Origin: Scatosoma sp045542595
GTDB taxonomy: Bacteria; Bacillota; Clostridia; Christensenellales; Borkfalkiaceae
Direction of reading: 5' to 3'
Assembly: GCA_045542595.1 (NCBI GenBank)
Contig: JAZQLI010000042.1
Coordinates: forward strand, 1 to 49,157
DNA: 49,157 nucleotides
Made by a program: the position numbers and the translations under genes. The first letter of the stretch is position 1; each line of letters starts with the position of its first letter. Under the pieces are notes generated by a model. The model did not search any database. It saw only the letters and a program-made list of their open reading frames with translations, and was not told the origin of the DNA. Positions 36,405 through 43,506 of this stretch are shown in pieces.

Positions 36405-36672
36405 AATCCCCACGGTTTAGCGTGATACTCTTAACGGAGTATTCACGCTAACTAAGTTTGCCCTTACGGGCAAGTGAAGCTATCTTCGATAGTGAAGTTC
36501 ACTAACAGAAAAAGAGAGGACATTTCGGCGATAAACCGTTTTGTTCTCTCTTTCTGCTTGTATAGGGGTTTGGGTTTAGCCCATTCTGTATTTGTCCAGA
36601 CAAATGCGATGCTCGCACTTAGTAGAGTTTTCAAATTCTCCGCTAAGAACATCACCCATTTCCGTGGGGATT
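36405..36672. ncRNA. Highly folded intergenic element, candidate structured RNA or miniature element
   Basis: An 11-bp outer helix, AATCCCCACGG (36405-36415) with CCGTGGGGATT (36662-36672), encloses a run of hairpins. They are 36417-36451 (14 bp, one bulge), 36457-36474 (TTGCCC/GGGCAA), 36474-36502 (GTGAA/TTCAC around CTATC/GATAG), 36506-36556 (15 bp plus CGG/CCG), 36571-36583 (TGGG/CCCA), 36590-36605 (ATTTGTC/GACAAAT), 36605-36617 (TGCGA/TCGCA) and 36618-36647 (CTTAG/CTAAG plus GAG/CTC). The reverse strand gives a GTAA (GNRA) tetraloop in the second hairpin, which slightly favours leftward transcription. Short open frames occur on both strands but lack ribosome sites. Confidence 0.6.
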
Positions 36673-36703
36673 GTTTTACATTATTTAATAATTTATATAC
36701 TTA

Positions 36704-37642
36704 TTAAAACGCTTTGCCAGCCGAACCGAGCACGTTAACGATTTTGTGTTTAACCATTTCTTTCATCATTGCGCGCGCGTCGCCAAGGTATTGACGGGGG
36801 TCGAAGTGGCCGGGGAATTCGCTGTAATGCTTACGGATAGCCGCCGTGAACGCTACGCGAAGGTCGCTGTCGATATTGATTTTGCAAACCGCCATTTGCG
36901 CTGCTTTGCGAAGTTCGGATTCGGGAATACCGATAGCGTTGGGCATTTCGCCGCCGAATTGATTTACGATAGCCACTTTGTCTTGGGGAACGGACGAAGC
37001 ACCGTGCAATACGATAGGGAAGCCGGGCAATCTCTTGCCGATTTCTTCCAAGATATCCAAACGGAGCTTAGGGTCTTGACCGGGCTTGAATTTATACGCG
37101 CCGTGCGAAGTACCGATGGCGATCGCTAACGAGTCGATACCCGTTCTTTGCGTAAATTCTTCTACTTCGTCGGGGGAAGTAAATTGCGCGTCTGCCGCGT
37201 CTACGTTTACGTCGTCTTCAATCCCCGCGAGTTTTCCAAGTTCGGCTTCTACCACAACGCCGTGGTCGTGAGCGTATTCTACAACTTTTTTCGTCAAAGC
37301 GATATTTTCTTCCCAAGGCTTGGACGAAGCGTCAATCATAACGGACGTGAAGCCGCCGTCGATGGAAGCTTTACAAATTTCAAAATCAGCACCGTGGTCA
37401 AGGTGCATCGCGATAGGAATATCGTTGGTTTCCACTGCAGCTTGTACAAGGTGCTTTAAATATACGGGGTTAGCGTATTTTCTCGCGCCTGCGGATACCT
37501 GCAAAATAACGGGAGATTTCTCTTCGTTAGCGGCTTCGACGATAGCCTGAATCATTTCCATGTTGTTTACGTTGAATGCGCCGATAGCGTATTTGCCTTC
37601 GTACGCCTTCTTGAACATTTCGGTAGTGTTTACCAAAGGCAT
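36704..37642 (-). CDS. fba: Class II fructose-1,6-bisphosphate aldolase
   Basis: 312 residues. Zinc aldolase of glycolysis and gluconeogenesis. GAFNVNNMEMIQAIVEAA at the start, IPIAMHLDHGADFEICKASIDGGFTSVMIDAS with zinc His and catalytic Asp, GTSHGAYKFKPG and PIVLHGASSVPQDKV with further zinc and phosphate-site residues, then CKINIDSDLR. ATG 37642 is chosen for GGAGG and the family start; the 14 codons upstream lie in the promoter region. Single-gene unit; the folded element (36405-36672) lies directly downstream of it. Confidence 0.96.
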   Translation of the reverse strand: MPLVNTTEMFKKAYEGKYAIGAFNVNNMEMIQAIVEAANEEKSPVILQVSAGARKYANPVYLKHLVQAAVETNDIPIAMHLDHGADFEICKASIDGGFTSVMIDASSKPWEENIALTKKVVEYAHDHGVVVEAELGKLAGIEDDVNVDAADAQFTSPDEVEEFTQRTGIDSLAIAIGTSHGAYKFKPGQDPKLRLDILEEIGKRLPGFPIVLHGASSVPQDKVAIVNQFGGEMPNAIGIPESELRKAAQMAVCKINIDSDLRVAFTAAIRKHYSEFPGHFDPRQYLGDARAMMKEMVKHKIVNVLGSAGKAF

Positions 37643-37684
37643 AATAAATTCCTCCAAAAAAATATCTTTTTTTCGTACGAACAT

Positions 37685-37713
37685 ATTATACTCTATTTTA
37701 CATAAAAAAGCAA
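37685..37713 (-). promoter_or_regulatory. Sigma-A promoter of fba
   Basis: On the reverse strand: TTGCTT (37713-37708), a 17-nt spacer and TATAAT (37690-37685). Confidence 0.7.
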
Positions 37714-37835
37714 ATAAAATTACGGGGTGGCTTCGGCTTTTTTTATTTTTTAGCCCGTTTCCAGGGTAGAAAGGGGCGTTGTGAAAAAAAAATCAAAAAA
37801 AATAAAAAAAATTGAAAAATGCCGCGCAAAACAGC

Positions 37836-37864
37836 TTGACTTAAATTTCGTTTCATAATACAAT
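37836..37864 (+). promoter_or_regulatory. Sigma-A promoter of rplM-rpsI
   Basis: TTGACT (37836-37841), a 17-nt spacer and TACAAT (37859-37864). An A-rich tract (37784-37825) just upstream resembles an UP element. Transcription would start near 37871. Confidence 0.8.
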
Positions 37865-37870
37865 AAATGG

Positions 37871-37994
37871 GCAAGAAACGGAAAACGCTTCATTTTACCC
37901 GTTTTTCCCCGTTAGTTGAACGGAAAATAAAAGCACTCTGTTTTGCATTCATTAACTATAAAGAAAAATAACACTAAGAAAGGAGTAACATATT
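37871..37994 (+). ncRNA. Probable L13-type ribosomal protein leader
   Basis: A leader of about 124 nt separates promoter and rplM. It contains CGGAAAACG...CGTTTTTCC-like and CCCCGTTAGTTGAACGG pairing potential. Firmicutes rplM mRNAs commonly carry the autoregulatory L13 leader. Assignment is by position and pairing potential only. Confidence 0.4.
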
Positions 37995-38429
37995 ATGAAA
38001 ACCTATATGGCGCACGCCGAAACGGTTGAAAGAAAGTGGTATGTTGTAGACGCAGAAGGCGTAGCACTCGGTCGTCTTGCAAGCCACGTAGCATCCGTTC
38101 TTCGCGGTAAACATAAACCCACCTACACTCCCAACGTAGACACCGGCGATTTCGTAATCGTTATCAACACCGATAAGGTGCTTTTGACGGGTAAGAAGTT
38201 GGAAGATAAATTCTACAGATATCACACCGCTTATATCGGCGGTTTGAAAGAAATTCCCTACAAGAAATTGATGGCGGAAAAAAGCGACCTCGCCGTTTAT
38301 GAAGCAGTAAAAGGTATGCTCCCCAAAAATAGTCTTGGTAGAGTAATGTTGAAGAAACTCCGCGTTTACAAGGGCGCGGAACACAACCACGCGGCTCAAA
38401 AACCCGAAGTTCTCAAAATAGACAAATAA
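37995..38429 (+). CDS. rplM: 50S ribosomal protein L13
   Basis: 144 residues, standard length. KTYMAHAETVERKWYVVDAEGVALGRLASHVASVLRGKHKPTYTPNVDTGD is the canonical L13 N-terminal half; AVKGMLPKNSLGRVMLKKLRVYKGAEHNHAAQKPE is the L13 signature. It binds 23S rRNA early in assembly. AAGGAG precedes the ATG; rpsI follows after 14 bp, the conserved pair. Confidence 0.98.
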   Translation: MKTYMAHAETVERKWYVVDAEGVALGRLASHVASVLRGKHKPTYTPNVDTGDFVIVINTDKVLLTGKKLEDKFYRYHTAYIGGLKEIPYKKLMAEKSDLAVYEAVKGMLPKNSLGRVMLKKLRVYKGAEHNHAAQKPEVLKIDK

Positions 38430-38443
38430 GAGAGGATTGAAAT

Positions 38444-38857
38444 ATGGCAAAAGCAAACGTGAAAAAGAAAATTCAGTTCTGGGGAACGGGCAGAAGAAAG
38501 AAGGCTATCGCTCGTGTACGTCTTATTCCTGGTGGCAACGGTACTATCGTTATTAACGACCGTAGTTTTGAGGACTATTTCCCTCAAGGTACGTTGCAAT
38601 ACATTGTTAAGCAACCTCTCGTAGCGGTAGAAGCGGAAGCGAAATACGACGTTATGGTTAACGTTATCGGCGGCGGTTATACCGGTCAAGCAGGCGCTAT
38701 TCGTCTTGGTGTAGCGCGTGCGTTGTTGGAAGCGGAAGAAAACAGCCGTCCTGTATTGAAAGCGGCAGGTTTCTTAACGCGCGACCCTCGTGCAAAGGAA
38801 AGAAAGAAGTACGGCTTGAAGAAAGCTCGTCGTGCACCTCAGTTCTCGAAGAGATAA
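38444..38857 (+). CDS. rpsI: 30S ribosomal protein S9
   Basis: 137 residues. FWGTGRRKKAIARVRLIPGGNG at the start, GGGYTGQAGAIRLGVARALLEAE and RDPRAKERKKYGLKKARRAPQFSKR at the C-terminus, whose Lys-Arg tail reaches P-site tRNA. AGAGG precedes the ATG. The last 26 nt of the gene plus the terminator recur at 39758-39822, and an IS200 element is inserted in its terminator T-tract. Confidence 0.98.
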   Translation: MAKANVKKKIQFWGTGRRKKAIARVRLIPGGNGTIVINDRSFEDYFPQGTLQYIVKQPLVAVEAEAKYDVMVNVIGGGYTGQAGAIRLGVARALLEAEENSRPVLKAAGFLTRDPRAKERKKYGLKKARRAPQFSKR

Positions 38858-38896
38858 GACAACACAGAAAACGCATCTTGTATGCGTTTTCTTTTT
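38832..38896 (+). repeat. Direct repeat 1: rpsI 3' end plus terminator (att-like)
   Basis: A 65-bp stretch from the last 26 nt of rpsI through the terminator T-run. It is repeated at 39758-39822 with one difference (G to A at the tenth or eleventh base). The pair brackets the IS200 element and about 140 bp of unrelated DNA, like att sites of an element integrated at the rpsI 3' end. Confidence 0.85.
38866..38896 (+). terminator. Terminator of rplM-rpsI
   Basis: An 11-bp stem, AGAAAACGCAT with ATGCGTTTTCT, loop CTTGT, then TTTT. The T-tract is immediately followed by the IS200 left end. Confidence 0.92.
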
Positions 38897-38954
38897 GATA
38901 TAAAGAAAAACCACGCGATAGTCGCGTGGTTCGATAGAGGTTTACCGATGAGTA

Positions 38955-38983
38955 TTGAAATAAAAACTCCGATTGTGTATAAT
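38955..38983 (+). promoter_or_regulatory. IS200 transposase promoter
   Basis: TTGAAA (38955-38960), a 17-nt spacer and TATAAT (38978-38983). Start near 38990, which falls between the two arms of the SD-sequestering repeat. Confidence 0.75.
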
Positions 38984-39026
38984 GAAAGTATGACCCGCCA
39001 GTCAAAAATCAAATACACAATCGGAG
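38967..39026 (+). promoter_or_regulatory. SD-sequestering inverted repeat upstream of tnpA
   Basis: CTCCGATTGTGTAT (38967-38980) is perfectly complementary to ATACACAATCGGAG (39013-39026), which overlaps the GGAGG ribosome site (39023-39027). The left arm overlaps the promoter -10, so only transcripts entering from outside contain both arms. This would silence tnpA in readthrough RNA. Confidence 0.8.
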
Positions 39027-39035
39027 GATATTAAA

Positions 39036-39506
39036 ATGACAGACTCATCTAATACCACAAATAGTTTAGCACATACGAAATGGAATTGCAAGTACCATAT
39101 TGTTTTTGCACCAAAATATCGTAGAAAAGTTTTTTACGAAGAACATAGATTTGAAGTTCGAGAAATACTCAGAAAGCTATGTGAATGGAAAGGTGTAGAA
39201 ATAATAGAAGGGGAAGTATGTCCCGACCATGTACATATTCTTGTATCGATTCCCCCTAAAATAAGCATTTCGATATTCATGGGATATCTGAAAGGTAAGA
39301 GCGCGACAATAATATTTCAAAAGTTTGGAAACATGAAGTTTGCATACCGAAATCGCGAATTTTGGTGTAAGGGATATTATGTCGATACGGTGGGTAAAAA
39401 CACCAAAGCGATACAAGAATATGTTGCAAATCAATTACAAGCGGATAAAGAGACAGACCAATTAAGTCTCTTTGATCCGCGTGACCCGTTGACGGGTAGC
39501 AAGTAA
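39036..39506 (+). CDS. tnpA: IS200-family Y1 (HUH) transposase TnpA
   Basis: 156 residues. Single-strand DNA transposase that cuts at hairpin-marked ends. NCKYHIVFAPKYRRKVFY is the family opening; the HUH metal motif is in CPDHVHILVSIPP; the catalytic Tyr is in YYVDTVGKNTKAIQEYVANQ. It appears intact. GGAGG lies 8 nt before the ATG. There is no tnpB/IscB partner, so this is the tnpA-only IS200 group. Codon use is less GC-rich than in neighbouring genes. Confidence 0.95.
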   Translation: MTDSSNTTNSLAHTKWNCKYHIVFAPKYRRKVFYEEHRFEVREILRKLCEWKGVEIIEGEVCPDHVHILVSIPPKISISIFMGYLKGKSATIIFQKFGNMKFAYRNREFWCKGYYVDTVGKNTKAIQEYVANQLQADKETDQLSLFDPRDPLTGSK

Positions 39507-39757
39507 GACGTGCATGACTGGCAGGTCAACCAAAAAGCACATTTGTGCTACGCCAGTGAACAAGGGCTATGCCCGAAAAATAAAAACCACCCGATATTCG
39601 GGCGGATGATTATTTATGCACGACGAGCTTTAAAAGGATAGGGCTCCCGAAAAAGTTTTGCAGGGGCAAAAGTTTTTTGGGAAGAGGAAGGGCAACGGCG
39701 AAACGCGCAATTTTCCCAAACGGGAGAATTGCGAAAACGCAAAGTTTGCCCTGACGA
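39507..39757. other. Non-coding tail of the IS and unrelated DNA
   Basis: After tnpA come the right-end hairpins of the IS (AGCAC/GTGCT and GGGC/GCCC stems, then the end hairpin at 39587-39605). From about 39616 to 39757 no gene is seen. A 12-bp stem, CGCAATTTTCCC with GGGAGAATTGCG (39706-39733), and a small TTTTGC/GCAAAA stem with six T (about 39654-39677) are present. This stretch is between the two rpsI-end copies and could be the remnant of a larger element. Confidence 0.6.
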
Positions 39758-39822
39758 GTGCACCTCAATTCTCGAAGAGATAAGACAACACAGAAAACGC
39801 ATCTTGTATGCGTTTTCTTTTT
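39758..39822 (+). repeat. Direct repeat 2: displaced rpsI 3' end plus terminator
   Basis: 64 of 65 bases match 38832-38896, including the last codons, stop and terminator hairpin of rpsI. There is no rpsI reading frame upstream. The hairpin should still work as a terminator. Confidence 0.85.
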
Positions 39823-39889
39823 TTTGTCGTTCCATTTTTTGTGGCGTTGGCGGAAGTTCTTTGGGGGTCAGTCATACCCCAAAAAAGTG

Positions 39890-39918
39890 TTTACAAACCG
39901 CCGATTTTATGATATAAT
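39890..39918 (+). promoter_or_regulatory. Sigma-A promoter of the GNAT gene
   Basis: TTTACA (39890-39895), a 17-nt spacer and TATAAT (39913-39918). Confidence 0.75.
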
Positions 39919-39979
39919 TAAATAAATTAGGGCTTTCATTGATGGGCTTGCATTTATAAAGCAAAAGGAGAAGCGGTTT

Positions 39980-40591
39980 GTGAATGGAAATTTCAAAATA
40001 AAGGGACTTCAAATTCAAACAAAAAGATTGATATTACGGTCTTTTGTTCAATCGGACTTGGATGATTTTTATGAATATGCATCTGTTGAAGGCGTGGGGG
40101 AAAGAGCTGGGTGGAAGCATCACGAAAGTAAGCAGGCATCCCAACAAATATTAAATGGTTTTATAAAAGAAGATAAGACGTTTGCCATTGTCCTGAAAGA
40201 AAATAATAAAGTGATTGGTTCTCTTGGAGTTGAAAAATACGGTATGGAAGAAACTTTAACCGAGTTTCACAACTACAAAGGAAGAGAAATCGGATACGTT
40301 TTAAGTAAGGATTATTGGGGAAAAGGTATTATGCCTGAAGCTGTAAAGGCTGTCATTGATTATTTATTTGACGATTTAAATTTAGATTTTTTGCTCTGTG
40401 GATATTACGACTATAATAATCAATCGAAAAGAGTTCAGGAAAAGTGTGGCTTTAAGCCGTATAGAAAGCTTATAATGGATACACGTTTAGGAACAAGCGA
40501 ACCCGGTGTTTTAAATTTGCTTATAAATCCCAATAAAAATATATCGCTTGTTTTCTCGCATCCAGAAACTTTAATCTACGACCAAGAATAA
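39980..40591 (+). CDS. GNAT family N-acetyltransferase (RimJ/RimL type)
   Basis: 203 residues. IQTKRLILRSFVQSDLDDFYEYA is the RimJ/RimL opening; GREIGYVLSKDYWGKGIMPEAVKAVIDYLF contains the acetyl-CoA pyrophosphate loop; YYDYNNQSKRVQEKCGFKPYRKL is motif B. It transfers acetyl from acetyl-CoA to an unknown amine, such as a protein N-terminus or a drug. GTG is the start; AGGAG lies 9 nt before it. Codons are AT-rich (AAA, TTA, GAT, TAT) and unlike the CG-rich codons of neighbours; together with the mobile scar just upstream this suggests acquisition. Confidence 0.9.
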   Translation: MNGNFKIKGLQIQTKRLILRSFVQSDLDDFYEYASVEGVGERAGWKHHESKQASQQILNGFIKEDKTFAIVLKENNKVIGSLGVEKYGMEETLTEFHNYKGREIGYVLSKDYWGKGIMPEAVKAVIDYLFDDLNLDFLLCGYYDYNNQSKRVQEKCGFKPYRKLIMDTRLGTSEPGVLNLLINPNKNISLVFSHPETLIYDQE

Positions 40592-40628
40592 ATTCTAATG
40601 TATCAAGCGGTTATGTGGAAAACCACGT

Positions 40629-40847
40629 TTACCGCAAGCGTTTGGCACGGCGTTCGTGCGCGTCCATAAAACCTAAAACGGCGTTTTGCGCGGCAGAATA
40701 GGGCGGAGAAACGGGCTCGTTTACAGGGGACGAAGAAATACATTCTTCGTCCTTTTCGTCGTTTATAGGCGGATTTGCGGAGTTGGACGAAGGCGCGGTA
40801 GACGGTAAAATAGATTGTAAAAGTTGAAATAAACCGAAAGGCTCCAT
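40629..40847 (-). CDS. Small hypothetical protein, 72 aa
   Basis: Not recognised. MEPFGLFQLLQSILPS is a short amphipathic start, followed by a Ser/Pro/Asn/Glu-rich linker (about residues 17-50) and a basic end PYSAAQNAVLGFMDAHERRAKRLR. ATG 40847 is chosen because GGAG lies 9 nt before it; the open frame extends further but the upstream part lacks a ribosome site. The hydrophobic opening, disordered middle and basic end could serve to localise a peptide, but there is no direct evidence. It faces the lipoprotein gene. Confidence 0.55.
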   Translation of the reverse strand: MEPFGLFQLLQSILPSTAPSSNSANPPINDEKDEECISSSPVNEPVSPPYSAAQNAVLGFMDAHERRAKRLR

Positions 40848-40909
40848 ATAAAAAATCTCCAAATATAAAAATTTCACGAAAAAAAGCGGTAAAAACGGGG
40901 TGTTTTTGT

Positions 40910-40938
40910 TTGCTTTGATTTGCGTTTTGATATATAAT
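40910..40938 (+). promoter_or_regulatory. Putative sigma-A promoter of the lipoprotein gene
   Basis: TTGCTT (40910-40915), a 17-nt spacer and TATAAT (40933-40938). Confidence 0.6.
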
Positions 40939-41059
40939 AGAATATGCGTTAAAGTAGTTTGTTTATAACGGGTGAAAATACGCTGCGCCATTTGGCGCAC
41001 TTACATAAACGGTGAACGCCGTTTAGAAAACACAGTAACTTATTAAGGAGTCCTTTACA

Positions 41060-43339
41060 ATGAGGGATACAAGCAAAAAATTACTTTCCGTAGCGGCAGC
41101 TGCCGTGCTTGGCTCGACCTTCTTTTTAGCAGGTTGCGGCGCTACGGCATACAAAGGCGACGTATTAGATAATTACGTATCCGAAGCGCAAGTGTCAAGC
41201 AACGGCGGTTTTGCCGTGCAAAAGGGCGATTTCGTGTACTTTATCAACGGATACGAAAGCAATACTGCGGATAACACGTACGGCGAAGTGGAAAAGGGGG
41301 CGCTCATGCGTATTTCCGTAACCGATTTACAAAACGGGAATTATTCCAACGTAAAAACGGTAGTACCGTCGTTATTCGTCGCGCAAGACTATACTTCGGG
41401 TATTTATATCTTTGACGATTACGTATATTATGCAACGCCTACCACCAACAAGAACTACGGTACGGGTGAAGCAAGTAACGAATCGTTAGATTTCAAGCGC
41501 GCGTCCATTAAAGGCGACGCAGCGCCTATGGAAGATTACTATTTCCGTTTGAAGAATAAAGCTTCGAAATACCGTTTCGTAAAAGAAGGGAACGTGGTGT
41601 ACTGTCTTTATGAAGAAGACGGCGATTTATATTCGTTCAACACGTCCACGAGAAAATCGGCGTTGCTTGTGAAAGACGCGTCGAAATATTATTACGACGA
41701 AACGAATTTAGATTCTCCCTACGTATACTACACAATGTCGGTAGCGGACGTGGACAAGGAAAATAAAAATTCGGAAGACTACACGCAGCTGTATTGCGTA
41801 AACGCTGCCGCAACGGCAACGGCGAGTGCTTCCAACGCGGAAATTACCGTTACGGTTGGGAATGGCGAAACGGTGAAATACGATTTTGACGAAACGTATT
41901 TCCAAGAGCAAAACAAAAAAGAGAAAGACGCAGGCAACGACGAGCCTTACAATTTGGGTGATTATACCACTTATCCGTACGTGAACCTTGGTAACTTGGT
42001 TTTGGACGGCGTGGGTATCGGCAACGAACAAACGGTGTTTAACACTAACGGCGTTGCAGGCGCATTGAAATCGGGCGGATACACCTATACGATTGACAGC
42101 GTACAAAACGGCGGTGTGTACTTTACGCGTAGTGGCGTTATTCAAAACGGCTCTGACGCGGGTAGCTCGGAATTGTATTATTTGTCAACTGCGAACACTT
42201 CCAAAACGGACTGGAATGCCGTAACCGGCAATGCGGACGCTACGTTGGAAGTAGCCGCACCCGATTCCACCAAAACGGCAGACGCGCTTTTATATAAAGA
42301 CGCAAGCGGCGCGCACGCGTTCCTTTATAAACAAGCGGAAGGTGGCGATACCGTATTGAAACGCTACGAAAAGAACGAACTTGGCGAATATGAAACGGTA
42401 ACGCTGACGGGCGATATGGCGGACGCTACTCTTTGGAAGATTGTAGGCAACACCGTATATTATTACGATACCAAAACGTCGCTTGACGAGTCTACAACCA
42501 CTACCACCAACGGTAAAAACCTTTGTATGATTCGTTTCGACGGCACGAAAGAAGATTACGGTATCAAGCAAGATTTCGGTGGCGACGAAGCTTCGGAAGC
42601 GTTTGCTCCGGCAATCGTTCCCTTGGTAGATTGGGATTCTTCTTGGTATGCGCCTGAAATTTTCGGGGATACCGTATTATATGTCAACACGCAAACGTAC
42701 GGTGCAAACGCGTATAAATATATTTACGCGGCGAAAGTAGACGCGGCAAGCGTGAAAGCGAACGCCGAAGCGGTAAAAGCGGTAAATGAAGAAATAGAAA
42801 AGCGCACCAACGCGACGACGAAAGCCGTGCTCACCTATTACTACCGCACGGGGCTTACCACCGCCTACGACGCGGTAAAAGATAAGGACTTGTATAGCGC
42901 CTCGCAAAAGGACAGCATTCAAGCATTTATTGATAAGTTTACGAATAACGAATTGAAGCTGGAAAATAAAATTATTTCCATTGTCGGTAAAATGACGGAC
43001 GAAGACGCGGAAGCAGTAGCGAACGAATGGGCGGCTACCTTAAAGAAAGAAACGGTGGTGGAAGAAGAAACCGGTTTGGAAACTTGGGTAATTGTATTGA
43101 TTGTGGTAGGCAGCGTATTAGTAGTTGCGGCGGCAGTGCTTATTCCTTTGCTTATCGTTGCAAAGAAAAAGAAAGCGGCAAAAGCGGAAGAAGAAGCTAC
43201 GGTAAATGCGTATAAGCGTAAAAAGATTGATACCACCGACGATAAGAGTATCGACGTTTACGCCGACGACGAAGCAACTGAAACGGTAGAAGAAGTGCAA
43301 GCGGAAGACATCGTGGAAGAAGAAAAACAAGACGAATAA
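41060..43339 (+). CDS. Large lipoprotein with a second, C-terminal membrane anchor
   Basis: 759 residues, family not recognised. Signal peptide and lipobox: KKLLSVAAAAVLGSTFFLAGCG, lipidated Cys at 26. The extracellular part has repeated short beta-strand units with Tyr-rich GDFVYFINGYES, DDYVYYATPTT, VVYCLYEEDGDLYSFNTSTRKSALL and NTVYYYDTKTS elements, like propeller or DUF5050-type display repeats. A coiled stretch (about 560-650) leads to a transmembrane helix WVIVLIVVGSVLVVAAAVLIPLLIV, a KKKK stop-transfer signal and a 50-residue acidic cytoplasmic tail ending EEEKQDE. Lipid at one end and a helix at the other is unusual. AGGAG precedes the ATG; a strong terminator follows. Confidence 0.8.
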   Translation: MRDTSKKLLSVAAAAVLGSTFFLAGCGATAYKGDVLDNYVSEAQVSSNGGFAVQKGDFVYFINGYESNTADNTYGEVEKGALMRISVTDLQNGNYSNVKTVVPSLFVAQDYTSGIYIFDDYVYYATPTTNKNYGTGEASNESLDFKRASIKGDAAPMEDYYFRLKNKASKYRFVKEGNVVYCLYEEDGDLYSFNTSTRKSALLVKDASKYYYDETNLDSPYVYYTMSVADVDKENKNSEDYTQLYCVNAAATATASASNAEITVTVGNGETVKYDFDETYFQEQNKKEKDAGNDEPYNLGDYTTYPYVNLGNLVLDGVGIGNEQTVFNTNGVAGALKSGGYTYTIDSVQNGGVYFTRSGVIQNGSDAGSSELYYLSTANTSKTDWNAVTGNADATLEVAAPDSTKTADALLYKDASGAHAFLYKQAEGGDTVLKRYEKNELGEYETVTLTGDMADATLWKIVGNTVYYYDTKTSLDESTTTTTNGKNLCMIRFDGTKEDYGIKQDFGGDEASEAFAPAIVPLVDWDSSWYAPEIFGDTVLYVNTQTYGANAYKYIYAAKVDAASVKANAEAVKAVNEEIEKRTNATTKAVLTYYYRTGLTTAYDAVKDKDLYSASQKDSIQAFIDKFTNNELKLENKIISIVGKMTDEDAEAVANEWAATLKKETVVEEETGLETWVIVLIVVGSVLVVAAAVLIPLLIVAKKKKAAKAEEEATVNAYKRKKIDTTDDKSIDVYADDEATETVEEVQAEDIVEEEKQDE

Positions 43340-43350
43340 AAGACGAAAAA

Positions 43351-43381
43351 AGCGTTCTCGCTATGCAGAACGCTTTTTTTT
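43351..43381 (+). terminator. Terminator of the lipoprotein gene
   Basis: AGCGTTCT pairs with AGAACGCT (8 bp, preceded by A-run), loop of 8, then eight T. Confidence 0.9.
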
Positions 43382-43434
43382 ACAAAAAAAATAAAAATTT
43401 TTTCTTAAAATATTAAAAAACGGTATAAAAACGG

Positions 43435-43463
43435 TTTACAAAATCGCAAAATCTTAATATAAT
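43435..43463 (+). promoter_or_regulatory. Sigma-A promoter of the zinc-ribbon gene
   Basis: TTTACA (43435-43440), a 17-nt spacer and TATAAT (43458-43463). Confidence 0.8.
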
Positions 43464-43506
43464 ATAGCAAAATCACGGCGTAGCCGATAACGAGGGAAAA
43501 ATAAAT

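Larger units (their letters stand above)
38897..39615 (+). mobile_element. IS200-family insertion sequence, copy 1
   Basis: A single-gene IS200 element. The left end carries hairpin ACCACGCGA/TCGCGTGGT (38910-38930, loop TAG); the right end carries CCACCCGA/TCGGGCGG (39587-39605, loop TAT, one mismatch). Both follow an AAAAA run. Internal partial inverted repeats GACCCGCCAGTC (38992-39003) and GACTGGCAGGTC (39516-39527) lie inside. The left boundary is set by identity with the second copy at 49037; both sit after TTTTTGAT, so the target may be TTGAT- or T-tract-like. No target duplication is expected for this family. The right boundary is approximate. Confidence 0.85.

Noticed and set aside
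36464..36707. Short open frames on both strands in the folded element (63 and 77 codons)
   Set aside because: Dense RNA-like pairing explains the sequence better. Neither frame has a ribosome site, and both cross several hairpins.
39614..39835. Reverse 73-codon frame between the IS and the GNAT gene
   Set aside because: It is mostly the antisense of the copied rpsI end and terminator; no ribosome site or homology is recognisable.
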